From assembly GCA_009837885.1 (NCBI GenBank), contig VXSP01000037.1, forward strand, positions 1 through 50,839: a stretch of 50,839 nt of DNA. The letters are read 5' to 3'. Each line of letters opens with the position of its first letter. The stretch's first letter is position 1. A model generated the notes under the pieces. The model was not told where the DNA came from, did not search any database, and saw only the letters and a program-made list of their open reading frames with translations. The translations under genes were made by a program, and so were the position numbers. Positions 20,729-28,529 of this stretch are shown piece after piece. The DNA comes from Holophagales bacterium (GTDB lineage: Bacteria > Acidobacteriota > Thermoanaerobaculia > Multivoradales > Multivoraceae).

Positions 20729-22471
20729 ATGGACAACCGCAGACTCCTCCTGGCGGCGCTGCTGTCGCTCGGCGTTCTCCTGCTCTGGTCGACCTTCGTC
20801 GCTCCACCACCGCCGCCGGTCGAACGGACTCCGGTCGCCGTCGGGGAGGGAGCGCCGGCAACGCAGCCGGAGACGACAGCGCCGGCTCCGGTGAGACCGG
20901 CCGAGCGCGCGGCGGAACCGGTGTCGGTCTTCGAACGGGTGGAAGCCGCGCTGGAGGAGAGGGTGGTAATCGAGTCGGGCAACGCCAGACTCGAGTTCAC
21001 GAACCGGGGCGCCCAGTTGCTGTCCTTCGAGCTGATGCGCCCGGACGGCGCCGAGCCCGTCGAACTTGTGCGCCGGCGCGAGCCCGGCCAGCCCTATCCC
21101 TTCGGCCTGTCGGGGCCGCAGCGGACCTCACCGCTCAATGAGGCCCTCTTCGTCGTGGAGCGTTCCAGGGAGAACGGTGACGAGCGGGTCGTCTTCCGCT
21201 ACAGCGGCGACCGTGGCTCGGCGACGAAGACGTTCCGCTTTCCGACAGTGAACCCCCAGAGTGGCGGCCTGACCTTCCTCTACGAGGTCGAGTCGCCTGG
21301 TGACGCTTGGGGTCTGGTGCTCGGTCCGGGCATCCGGAACCCCACCGTGGACGAGCTCGAAAGCCGGCTGTCGAGCCAGCAGCGGCGAGCCGCGACATGG
21401 TTCGCGGGCGGTGAGATGGACTCCCTCGAGCCGCGCCGCGCGGACGATCCGCAGCAGCTCGGCGAAGGCGCGCGCTGGGTCGCGCTCGAAGACCGCTACT
21501 TCATCACGGCCGTCATCCCGTCGGGGGCGCGCGGCGCCGTTCAGGCGCTGCCCGTGGCCAACCTGGACGAGAGCGACGGCAGCCTGCGCGGCTTCACCCT
21601 GTTCGAGGCCGGCGATGTCACGACGGAAGACCTGACTCGCGACCTGATGCTCGTGCTCGAAGCGTCGGGCGGCCAGCTCGCGGGACGGGCGTACTTCGGC
21701 GACAAGCAGTACGACGCGCTGGCCGGCATGCGCGTGCGACTCGAGAAGACCGTTCGCTACGGGTTCTTCGGTGTCATCTCCCGCCCTCTCCAGTTCGGTT
21801 TACGCTGGATTTACGACAACATCGTGGCGAACTACGGGTGGAGCATCGTCCTGATGACGGTGCTGATCCGGCTCGTTCTCTTCCCGCTGACCCACAAGAG
21901 TCAGGTCTCGATGCAGCGGATCCAGAAGCTGAATCCGCGAATGGAAGCGATCCGCGCCAAGTACCGGCCCAAGCTCAAGGACGGCAAGGGCCGGCCCCGC
22001 ATGGACCAGCAGCGCAAGATGAACGAGGAGATTCAGGGGCTGTTCAGGGAGGAAGGCGTTAACCCGGCCAGCGGCTGCCTGCCGATCCTGTTCCAGATGC
22101 CGGTGTTCTTCGGCTTCTTCCGCCTCCTCAGCGAGGCGGTCGAGCTCTGGGACGCGTCCTGGCTCGGCTGGATCGGGAACCTGGCCCTGCCGGATCCGAT
22201 CTACGTGTTGCCCCTGGTCATGGGAGCTTCCCAGTTCCTCCAGCAGCGGATGTTGCCGCCGCCGGCGAACAAGACCCAGAAGCTGATCATCAACACGATG
22301 CCGATCTGGTTCACGATCTTCTCGTTCAGTTTCCCCAGCGGCCTGGTTCTCTACTGGCTGACGAACAACGTGCTGGGCATCGTGCAGACCGGCGTCTACA
22401 ACAAACTGAAGAAGAGGGGTTACCTGGGCGGCGAACCGGCCGTGCAGACCACCGAGACGAAGAAGAAGTGA
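20729..22471 (+). CDS. yidC: Membrane protein insertase YidC
   Basis: A 580-residue insertase of the gram-negative type. The first transmembrane helix (LLLAALLSLGVLLLWSTFV) is followed by a Pro/Ala-rich linker and a large periplasmic domain (about residues 75-340). The conserved insertase core then starts near GFFGVISRPLQFGLRWIYD. The substrate-slide arginine is expected in VLIRLVLFPLTHKSQVSMQRIQKL, and the QMPVFFGFFRLL helix and the C-terminal LVLYWLTNNVLGIVQ follow. The C-terminal tail is lysine-rich (TETKKK). Confidence 0.96.
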   Translation: MDNRRLLLAALLSLGVLLLWSTFVAPPPPPVERTPVAVGEGAPATQPETTAPAPVRPAERAAEPVSVFERVEAALEERVVIESGNARLEFTNRGAQLLSFELMRPDGAEPVELVRRREPGQPYPFGLSGPQRTSPLNEALFVVERSRENGDERVVFRYSGDRGSATKTFRFPTVNPQSGGLTFLYEVESPGDAWGLVLGPGIRNPTVDELESRLSSQQRRAATWFAGGEMDSLEPRRADDPQQLGEGARWVALEDRYFITAVIPSGARGAVQALPVANLDESDGSLRGFTLFEAGDVTTEDLTRDLMLVLEASGGQLAGRAYFGDKQYDALAGMRVRLEKTVRYGFFGVISRPLQFGLRWIYDNIVANYGWSIVLMTVLIRLVLFPLTHKSQVSMQRIQKLNPRMEAIRAKYRPKLKDGKGRPRMDQQRKMNEEIQGLFREEGVNPASGCLPILFQMPVFFGFFRLLSEAVELWDASWLGWIGNLALPDPIYVLPLVMGASQFLQQRMLPPPANKTQKLIINTMPIWFTIFSFSFPSGLVLYWLTNNVLGIVQTGVYNKLKKRGYLGGEPAVQTTETKKK

Positions 22472-22487
22472 GGACAGGACAGCAGCG

Positions 22488-23300
22488 ATGAATGCGATGA
22501 ACAGCATGTTCTTTTCGGGAGAAACCGAGTCCCGGGCCATCCTGGCGGCCGCGAACCACTTCGGCGTGTCGCCGGAGCAGATCGTGTTCGACCGGGTTGA
22601 GAAACGGCACGGCTTCGTGAAGCACCGCCGGGTGGTGATTCGCGTCGACCCGGCCAGCGTCGGCCCGAGCGTTGGGGGCGATGCCGCCGAGAGCGACAGT
22701 CCCGCCGAAGTGGTGGCGGAGCCTGTCGTCGAAGCGGTCGTTCCCGCAGTCGCGGAGCCGGCGCCGGAGGCGGAACCGGAACAGGCGGTGGAACCGGAGC
22801 CGGCGGACAGTGCGACGGTGACCGGTGAAGCGGAGGCGCCGGAGCAGAACTCCGAAGAGGTTCTCTCGATCGCGCACGCGGCGCTGGATCAACTGCTGGA
22901 ACTGGCCGATCTCGAGGTTTCGGCGGAGATCGTCCTGACCGATGAGAGGTTGGAGGTCGAGATCGAAGGTGTGGACGAAGAGCTTCTCGTCGAGGACGAG
23001 GGCCAGGTCCTGCTGGCGATCCAGCACCTGCTGCCGCGGGTCATGTACGGACAGCTCGGACGGATCGTCCCGTGCCGTCTGGACAGCCGCGGCTACCAGC
23101 GCAAGAAGGAAGAACGCCTGCGAGGCCTCGCCCGCCGCGTGGCGGAGGAGGTCGTCCGCCGCGGCGGCACGCGCACCCTGCGGCCCATGAACCCGGCCGA
23201 CCGCCGCATCGTGCACCTGACCCTGGCCGACGACCCGGACGTCGAAACCGAAAGCCAGGGCAACGGCTACTTCAAACGCGTCAGCATCCGCCTGCAGTAG
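22488..23300 (+). CDS. khpB: RNA-binding protein KhpB (Jag/EloR)
   Basis: A 270-residue three-part protein. Residues 1-55 form a Jag-N domain (SRAILAAANHFGVSPEQIVFDRVEK). About 60-125 is an acidic, Pro/Ala/Glu-rich linker. A KH-II domain follows (residues ~130-200), then an R3H domain (GYQRKKEERLRGLARRVAEEV...RIVHLTL) to the end. The family binds RNA and affects cell elongation and translation. It is 16 nt after yidC in the same operon. A repeat-rich 0.7 kb follows. Confidence 0.92.
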   Translation: MNAMNSMFFSGETESRAILAAANHFGVSPEQIVFDRVEKRHGFVKHRRVVIRVDPASVGPSVGGDAAESDSPAEVVAEPVVEAVVPAVAEPAPEAEPEQAVEPEPADSATVTGEAEAPEQNSEEVLSIAHAALDQLLELADLEVSAEIVLTDERLEVEIEGVDEELLVEDEGQVLLAIQHLLPRVMYGQLGRIVPCRLDSRGYQRKKEERLRGLARRVAEEVVRRGGTRTLRPMNPADRRIVHLTLADDPDVETESQGNGYFKRVSIRLQ

Positions 23301-23353
23301 CGGGCGGCGCGCCGCGCCGCGCGGCGACCCGCGACGTTGGCGGCATGGGCCCC

Positions 23354-23602
23354 GTCCGACCCGGGGAGCCGGAGGGGAGGTCCCCAGCGGCCGCGGCATC
23401 CGCGCGTCCGCGAGCGGACGCACGGCCTGCGACGCACGTGGCGCGGGACGCGCCACGTGGGTGCACGCTCTCTTGGTAGGTGGGGGGTCAGCGCTCGCTT
23501 CGGTCGGCTGCGCTGCGGTGCGTTGTCAGTCGAGGTGACGGTCTGGGGAAACGCTTGCCTCCAGCCCGCTGGGGACCTCCCCTCCGGCTCCCCGGGTCGG
23601 AC
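23354..23602 (+). repeat. Long palindromic repeat family 1, copy B, with internal insertion
   Basis: A perfect 37-bp inverted repeat (23354-23390 and 23566-23602; outer sequence GTCCGACCCGGGGAGCCGGA). The core matches the other copies from GCTCTCTTGG on. Between the left arm and the core an extra stretch of about 75 nt holds two further perfect hairpins: GCGTCCGC-GA-GCGGACGC at 23404-23421, and an 11-bp stem with a GGA loop at 23435-23459 (CACGTGGCGCG...). It lies between khpB and rsmG. Confidence 0.85.
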
Positions 23603-23680
23603 TGGACACAGTGCCAGACGGGACGCTGCAAGCTGTGCACGGCGCTCGACACCTTATAGCTGCAACGGGCCTGTACGGCG

Positions 23681-23713
23681 GTCCACACTGGGTGCGCCGG
23701 CGTCTTCGCCGGC
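23681..23713 (+). repeat. Short hairpin repeat family 2, copy 1
   Basis: The conserved ACTGGGTGCGCCGGCG string leads into a hairpin (GCCGGCG/CGCCGGC, loop TCTT). Related copies are at 41164 and 49160. It begins 79 bp after copy B of repeat family 1. A further hairpin (GCGAGGC-GCCA-GCCTCGC) follows at about 23729. Confidence 0.75.
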
Positions 23714-23825
23714 CTTGAGGAAGATCGCGCGAGGCGCCAGCCTCGCTCCTGTGCCCAACTAGGCACTGCAACCCAACTGCAGTAGGCGAGGCGCTAGGCC
23801 ATGTGGGCGGTGGTGCTCTGAGTGC

Positions 23826-23913
23826 GCGGGTCCTCTGACCCGCTGCCGCCGGAGGCATGTGGCCACGGGTCTTCTGACCCGTGGAAGACAGGGCGCCGGC
23901 CGGGAGGCCGGCG
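23826..23913. repeat. Cluster of three short perfect hairpins
   Basis: Three palindromes lie in 90 bp: GCGGGTC-CTCT-GACCCGC (23826-23843), CCACGGGTC-TTCT-GACCCGTGG (23863-23884) and CGCCGGCC-GGGA-GGCCGGCG (23894-23913). The first two share the stem CGGGTC and a pyrimidine-rich 4-nt loop. They look like REP-type repeats. The rest of 23301-24000 holds repeat B, repeat family 2 and no convincing gene. Confidence 0.65.
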
Positions 23914-24000
23914 ACGACTGCAACGGGAGATAGCCTCGCCGGAGTGGTGCGGCGAGAACGGTGAGCGGCGGTGGAACCTGGGCGGGCGGAGGATTCATGG

Positions 24001-24016
24001 TGTTTCACGTGAAACA
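24001..24016. other. parS: parS centromere site 1
   Basis: A perfect 16-bp palindrome, TGTTTCACGTGAAACA, the chromosomal parS consensus bound by ParB. It lies 22 bp before a second identical site and about 0.7 kb upstream of parA. Confidence 0.95.
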
Positions 24017-24037
24017 CCGACCCCAACGACCTCGCAG

Positions 24038-24685
24038 GTGTTTCACGTGAAACACCGCCACCTGTTTCAGCGAGAGTTCGGCGCCGAGTTGCCGCAGGAA
24101 GTAGTCGACCGGCTGGCGCGCCATGCTGAGCTCCTGGAGCGCTGGAACCGGGTGGTGCGGCTGGTCGGGGAAGCGGAGCCTGGGGAGTGGATTCGTCGTC
24201 ACTACGCGGAATCGGTTGCGGCGAGGGCGTACTGGCGAGCGTCGACGGCAGCAGGTAGTGGCGAGCCCGGGCTTCTCGACATCGGCAGCGGTGCGGGGTT
24301 CCCCGGGCTGGTGCTCGCGGCGCTTCATCCGGAGCGGCCGGTGACGCTCGTCGAGGCGCGCGAACGGAAGGCCGCGTTCCTGGCGGAGGCGGTGCGAGAG
24401 CTCGATCTGTCCAACGTGCGGGTCGTCAGGGCGCGGTTCGATCGTGAGCTCGCCGTGCCGCTCGCGGGGACGGTAGAGTGCGCGACGATTCGTGCCCTTC
24501 GGCTCCCGGAGTCCACGATGGCCCGCCTGGTGGAAGCGTTGCCGGATGAGGGGCGCCTCGTGGTGTGGGCGGGTCGGCCCCTGGCGGCCGGTCTGTTGGA
24601 TACCTGTTCTGTGGAACAAGAGATGAATCTTCCTGACAGCCCGCACCGGCGGATTCTCTGCCTCCGGCCGCTTCACCGTGGCTGA
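24038..24685 (+). CDS. rsmG: 16S rRNA (guanine-527-N7) methyltransferase RsmG
   Basis: A SAM-dependent rRNA methyltransferase, 215 residues from GTG 24038 (a GTG at 24047 is also possible). The SAM motif is LLDIGSGAGFPGLVLA (about residue 80), followed by VTLVEARERKAAFLAEAV. The frame is open to 23822, but upstream residues come from repeats and the first parS, so I reject the longer start. Both candidate start codons lie in parS site 2, so ParB binding could affect expression. It overlaps parA by 8 nt. Confidence 0.92.
   Translation: MFHVKHRHLFQREFGAELPQEVVDRLARHAELLERWNRVVRLVGEAEPGEWIRRHYAESVAARAYWRASTAAGSGEPGLLDIGSGAGFPGLVLAALHPERPVTLVEARERKAAFLAEAVRELDLSNVRVVRARFDRELAVPLAGTVECATIRALRLPESTMARLVEALPDEGRLVVWAGRPLAAGLLDTCSVEQEMNLPDSPHRRILCLRPLHRG
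24039..24054. other. parS: parS centromere site 2, inside the rsmG start
   Basis: Identical 16-bp palindrome TGTTTCACGTGAAACA. It coincides with the first codons of rsmG and encodes FHVKH. The spacing to site 1 is 38 bp centre to centre. Confidence 0.95.
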
Positions 24686-25439
24686 CGTTCTGGCGGTCGC
24701 CAACCAGAAGGGCGGCGTCGGCAAGACGACGTCGGCGATCAACCTGGCGGCGGCGTTCGGTGCGATGGAGCGCAGGGTGCTGCTGGTGGACAGCGATCCG
24801 CAGGGCAATGCGAGCCGCGGCGTAGGCTGGTCGGGCCGGCCGCCGACGCTGTTCGACGTGCTGTCCGGCGAGGCGAGCGCCGGGGAGGTGATCGTCGCCA
24901 GCGGCTTCCCGTATGTTGATTTGCTGCCGGCCAACCGGGACCTGGTCGGAGCCGAGTTGGGCCTGCAGCACGACCAGCACTGGATCCGGCGGCTCCTGTC
25001 ATCGCTCGAGGAGCTGGACGGCCGATACGAACGGATCTTCGTCGACTGTCCTCCAGCGCTGGGCCGGTTGACCCTGAACGCGCTGTTCGCCGCCGATGCG
25101 GTCATCGTGCCGCTGCAGTGCGAGTACTTCGCGCTCGAGGGGATCAGCGAGTTGCTGGCGACCGTGCAGCGGGTGCGCGAGTTGGGTCGGCCCGAGCTGG
25201 AAATCGCCGGCGTCGTCCTGACCATGTACGACGATCGCACGAACCTGTCGCGGGACGTGGCGCAGGAGGTGCGCAAGCACTTTGGATCGATCGTCTGCGA
25301 TACGATCGTGCCGCGCAACGTTCGCCTCGCGGAAGCTCCAAGCTACGGTATGCCGGTCCTGCAGTACGACATCAAGAGCAAGGGTTCACAGGCCTACCTG
25401 GGTTTGGCGCACGAATTGGCGGGCCGCCGTCCCCGATGA
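24678..25439 (+). CDS. parA: Chromosome-partitioning ATPase ParA
   Basis: A 253-residue deviant Walker-type ATPase (also called Soj). The P-loop is QKGGVGKTTSAINLAAAF with the signature lysine (residues ~10-17), then LLVDSDPQGNAS and the IFVDCPPALG switch. It binds nucleoid DNA when ATP-bound and is released by ParB at parS, moving sister origins apart. There is no N-terminal HTH, typical of chromosomal ParA. The start is GTG, overlapping rsmG; the stop overlaps parB (ATGA). Confidence 0.95.
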   Translation: MADVLAVANQKGGVGKTTSAINLAAAFGAMERRVLLVDSDPQGNASRGVGWSGRPPTLFDVLSGEASAGEVIVASGFPYVDLLPANRDLVGAELGLQHDQHWIRRLLSSLEELDGRYERIFVDCPPALGRLTLNALFAADAVIVPLQCEYFALEGISELLATVQRVRELGRPELEIAGVVLTMYDDRTNLSRDVAQEVRKHFGSIVCDTIVPRNVRLAEAPSYGMPVLQYDIKSKGSQAYLGLAHELAGRRPR

Positions 25440-26311
25440 GCAACCGGCGCCCGGGACTGGGCCGTGGACTGGACGCTCTCTTCGCGGATAGCGGCGCCCT
25501 TCCGCCGACCGCTCCGCGCGCCGTTCGGGAGCTGCCCATCGCTCAGCTCGAGCCGAACAGTCGCCAGCCGCGCGACAGGTTCGACGATGCCGAGCTCGCG
25601 GATCTCGCCGGTTCCATCGCGAAACGGGGAGTGCTCCAGCCGCTGGTCGTCACGGGAGATCCCGACCGTGGCGGCGCCTATCGAATCGTCGCGGGGGAGC
25701 GCCGTTGGCGCGCGGCCCGCAAGGCCGGCCTCGAGACGGTACCCGTCGTCTTCCGCGAAGTGGGGAGCGACCGCGAACTCCTCGAACTCGCGCTGGTCGA
25801 GAACCTGCAGCGCGCCGATCTGAACGCACTGGAAGAGGCCGAGGCGTTTCGGGCATTGAGCGAGGAGTTCGGACTGTCGCAGCAGGAGATCGCGGACCGC
25901 GTTGGCCGCAGCAGGGCCGCGGTCGCGAACTCGTTGCGCCTGTTGCGCTTGCCTGACGCCGTCCAGGAACAGATCCGGTCGGGCGCGCTGACCGCGGGGC
26001 AGGCGCGCCCGCTGCTGTCACTCGGAGACGAGAAGAGCCAGGTCGAGCTGGCTGTGCGGGCCCAACGGGAGTCGCTGAGCGCGCGGGAACTGGAGCGGAT
26101 CGTCTCCGCCGGGCCGGGGAAGAAACCCGCCGCGAGAGCCAAGGCTGGCGGGGGCGATCCCGACACCGCGCACGCGGTCGAGCGATTGACGCGTAGACTG
26201 CAGACCCGAGTCGAAATCAGCCGACGCGCGCGTGGCGGCGGCGTACTCAAGATTCACTTCCACTCCGAGCCGGAGCTGATTCGGTTGTACGAGCGGCTGT
26301 CGGCGGAGTGA
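25436..26311 (+). CDS. parB: Chromosome-partitioning protein ParB
   Basis: A 291-residue CTP-dependent clamp that loads at parS. The N-terminus has RPGLGRGLDALF, the basic region of ParB family proteins. Box I is PNSRQPRDRFDDAEL, and box II with the CTP-binding GERRWRAARKAGL comes next. The helix-turn-helix that reads parS follows (SQQEIADRVGRSRAAVANSLRLLRLP), and the C-terminal dimerisation domain ends the protein. The start is the ATG overlapping the parA stop; the frame open upstream is a parA shadow. Confidence 0.95.
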   Translation: MSNRRPGLGRGLDALFADSGALPPTAPRAVRELPIAQLEPNSRQPRDRFDDAELADLAGSIAKRGVLQPLVVTGDPDRGGAYRIVAGERRWRAARKAGLETVPVVFREVGSDRELLELALVENLQRADLNALEEAEAFRALSEEFGLSQQEIADRVGRSRAAVANSLRLLRLPDAVQEQIRSGALTAGQARPLLSLGDEKSQVELAVRAQRESLSARELERIVSAGPGKKPAARAKAGGGDPDTAHAVERLTRRLQTRVEISRRARGGGVLKIHFHSEPELIRLYERLSAE

Positions 26312-26334
26312 CCAACGTCGGAGCGTGCTGAGCT

Positions 26335-26775
26335 ATGTCAAAGACCCTGAGAACCGGATCTTCCGGAGAACTGAATGGCTTCCTTGATGCCGGCTGCGAG
26401 GTCCACGGGGAACTCCGGTTCGAGAACACCTTCAGGGTGCATGGTCGGTTCAAGGGCACCGTCGAGTCGGACGGCCAGTTGATCGTCGGCGAGGGCGGTG
26501 TCGTGGAAGGCGTCGTCGCGGTGGGCGAACTCCACGTATCGGGCCGCCTCGAGGGGCGGGTCGAGACCACGCGACGGACCGAGATCGGCGCCAAAGGCCG
26601 GGTCGAGGGGGAGATCAACGCTCCGGTCCTCGTCATCGAGAGCGGCGCCTTCTTCCAGGGCCAGTGCACGATGCAGTCGAAGCCCTCCCGGCCCCCCGCC
26701 AGCGCGGAACCCGCGATGATCGAGTCGGCGCAGGGCGAGAGCGAGCCGGAGCCCGAGGAACACGTCGCACACTAG
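26335..26775 (+). CDS. Bactofilin (polymer-forming cytoskeletal protein)
   Basis: A 146-residue bactofilin. Short hydrophobic repeats every 16-18 residues (FRVHGRFKGTVESDGQLIVGEGGVVEGVV, LHVSGRLEGRV) form the right-handed beta-helix core (about 25-115), with an acidic disordered tail. Bactofilins assemble filaments without nucleotide and scaffold cell-wall enzymes or polar complexes. It begins 23 nt after parB. In Myxococcus, bactofilins next to parAB position the segregation machinery; the same role here is inference from synteny. Confidence 0.9.
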   Translation: MSKTLRTGSSGELNGFLDAGCEVHGELRFENTFRVHGRFKGTVESDGQLIVGEGGVVEGVVAVGELHVSGRLEGRVETTRRTEIGAKGRVEGEINAPVLVIESGAFFQGQCTMQSKPSRPPASAEPAMIESAQGESEPEPEEHVAH

Positions 26776-26805
26776 GCCGCGGCTGCGAACCAGCCGGCGG
26801 GGGAG

Positions 26806-28455
26806 CTAGCGCTCGCCAGTACCGCCCGGCTTTGTTTCATATGATGGCACGAACGCGATCGGGCGACGTGCGAGAGTGGCGAGCTCGAACGACTCGGTGA
26901 TGACGCGGCCGTCGATGTCTCTGGCTACCGGCAGGTTCAGGGCGTACAGCAGCGTTGGCGCCACGTCCTGGATTCCCAGCCCGGTCAGCAGGAAGTCCTC
27001 CTTGATGCCCTGGCCGCGGAGGAGGAGGAGACCGTCCGGGGTCTGGAAGCGGCCTCCCGGGATCGCCGGCGCTTCGTTCCAGCGGCCGAGAAGGCGGCGA
27101 ATGGGGCCGGACCGTTCGAATCCGTAGGCGCTCACCACGGCCAGCATCCGCGGGCGCGGAAGAGCTTCCCAGGCCTCGGCGACCAGGCCGTCGAGGAACG
27201 CGTAGTAGGCCGACAGCCACCGTGCACGGTCGAGACGAACCTGCGCCTGGTCGCCGTCGAATTGAACCGCTTCGTAGGAGTCGTAGTAGAGCCGCGAGAC
27301 GTCCGCCAGGCCGTCCATCAACGCGAAGAGAACCAGCCGCGAGCCCTCTTCGGAGAGCGACCCGAGCGTCGTCAACAACTGGCTCTGGGTCTCGAGATCG
27401 CGAAGCGCCGCCGTGTACAGGGCCGACGGCGGCCCGTCTCCGAGACGGGCGAGGCGCTCGTCCACCATCGCCGACCCGAGAGCCGCGGCGCGCGCGCCCG
27501 AGACGCCGGTCAGGCCGACACCGAAGTCGAGAACGATCGAATCGAGCCCGAACCCCCCGGCGATCTGCCAGAGTGGCGGCGCCGAGGCCTGGATCACCGG
27601 TCCGCCATCGCTTGCGCCGCGGTCGCCCCAGATGCCGAAGGCGATGGCGCCCGGGGTCAGGTGAAAGCGCTCGCCTGGCAGAGACGGAACCCCGCGGGTC
27701 TGCTCCGCCACAACGCCGTGGCGGAAGGGGTACTTACCGGTGACGACGGTCGTCCACAGCGAGCGCCGGACCGCCGGCTCGATCGACTCCGCCCGGCCAT
27801 AGCTTCCGGCGCGCATGGTCTCGGAGAAGAAGGGCAGCAGGCCCTGTTCCGAGAGGGGCAGAATGGCGTCGAGCGAGGCGCCGTCGAGGCCCACGATCAG
27901 CAGGTTCGGGGGCGGCGCGGAGTCGATCGCCGCGGCGCGCGGCGTCGTTGGCGGCGGCGGGTCGAAGGCCTCGCGCCGCTCGAAGACGGAGTAGACGGTC
28001 AGCACCGCCAGACCGGCGATGCCGAAGCGGGAGCGGGCGCCGTACGGCCGGTTTCGCCGGTAGGTGTGGAGGAACGCGGTGTAGGCGGTGATCAGGGAAG
28101 CGAGGGCGAGCCAGAGACCGGCCTTGATCAGACGGTCGTGGATGCCGGGCGGCAGAAAGTGCTCGTAGCGTGCCGCGTGGGTGAGGTCGAGCACGGACGC
28201 CGCGCCGAACACCGCGGCCATCGACCATGGCAGGAGCCGCAGGGCGCGCTCCGGCCAGCGCCAGGACACGGCGAGGAGCAGCACGAAGGCGGCGAGAGCT
28301 CCCAGAACCCCGTAGTACGCGCTGGTCCGGATGACGGGCCAGGGATGGAACGGCAGGTGGGGGTTGAGAAAGAAGAGAAGTCCGGTGAGGTGGATCCCGG
28401 CGAGGAGGCCGGGCACCGCGGAAGCGGCGCCGGCGAGGAGGCGTTCCCGATGCAC
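26806..28455 (-). CDS. Membrane-anchored alkaline-phosphatase-superfamily enzyme (phosphodiesterase-like)
   Basis: 549 residues from GTG 28455; the frame extends further upstream but that part has no family character. The N-terminal ~180 residues contain five or so hydrophobic segments (LLAGIHLTGLLFFL, LGALAAFVLLLAVSW, AVFGAASVLDLTH, LWLALASLITAYTAFL, IAGLAVLTVYSVF). A soluble hydrolase domain follows: NLLIVGLDGASLDAILP (metal Asp) and RSLWTTVVTGKYPFRHGV, the nucleophile region of type I phosphodiesterases. The late VISAYGFERSG-like metal motif is replaced here by VVSAYGFERSG, without an obvious DH pair. Substrate unknown. It is convergent with the bactofilin gene. Confidence 0.75.
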   Translation of the reverse strand: MHRERLLAGAASAVPGLLAGIHLTGLLFFLNPHLPFHPWPVIRTSAYYGVLGALAAFVLLLAVSWRWPERALRLLPWSMAAVFGAASVLDLTHAARYEHFLPPGIHDRLIKAGLWLALASLITAYTAFLHTYRRNRPYGARSRFGIAGLAVLTVYSVFERREAFDPPPPTTPRAAAIDSAPPPNLLIVGLDGASLDAILPLSEQGLLPFFSETMRAGSYGRAESIEPAVRRSLWTTVVTGKYPFRHGVVAEQTRGVPSLPGERFHLTPGAIAFGIWGDRGASDGGPVIQASAPPLWQIAGGFGLDSIVLDFGVGLTGVSGARAAALGSAMVDERLARLGDGPPSALYTAALRDLETQSQLLTTLGSLSEEGSRLVLFALMDGLADVSRLYYDSYEAVQFDGDQAQVRLDRARWLSAYYAFLDGLVAEAWEALPRPRMLAVVSAYGFERSGPIRRLLGRWNEAPAIPGGRFQTPDGLLLLRGQGIKEDFLLTGLGIQDVAPTLLYALNLPVARDIDGRVITESFELATLARRPIAFVPSYETKPGGTGER

Positions 28456-28529
28456 TGAGCCGACTCTAGCGGGCCGGGCCCGGCCGCACGTGGGCCGGCT
28501 CCGCCGGACGGTGCTACCCTCGCCGCGCC

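Noticed and set aside
23301..24000. CRISPR array or insertion sequence
   Set aside because: Repeats are palindromic and not evenly spaced with unique spacers, no cas gene is present, and there is no transposase frame or paired target duplication.
23822..24037. Extended N-terminus of RsmG
   Set aside because: The 72 extra residues are translated from hairpin repeats and a parS site and have no match to the RsmG family.
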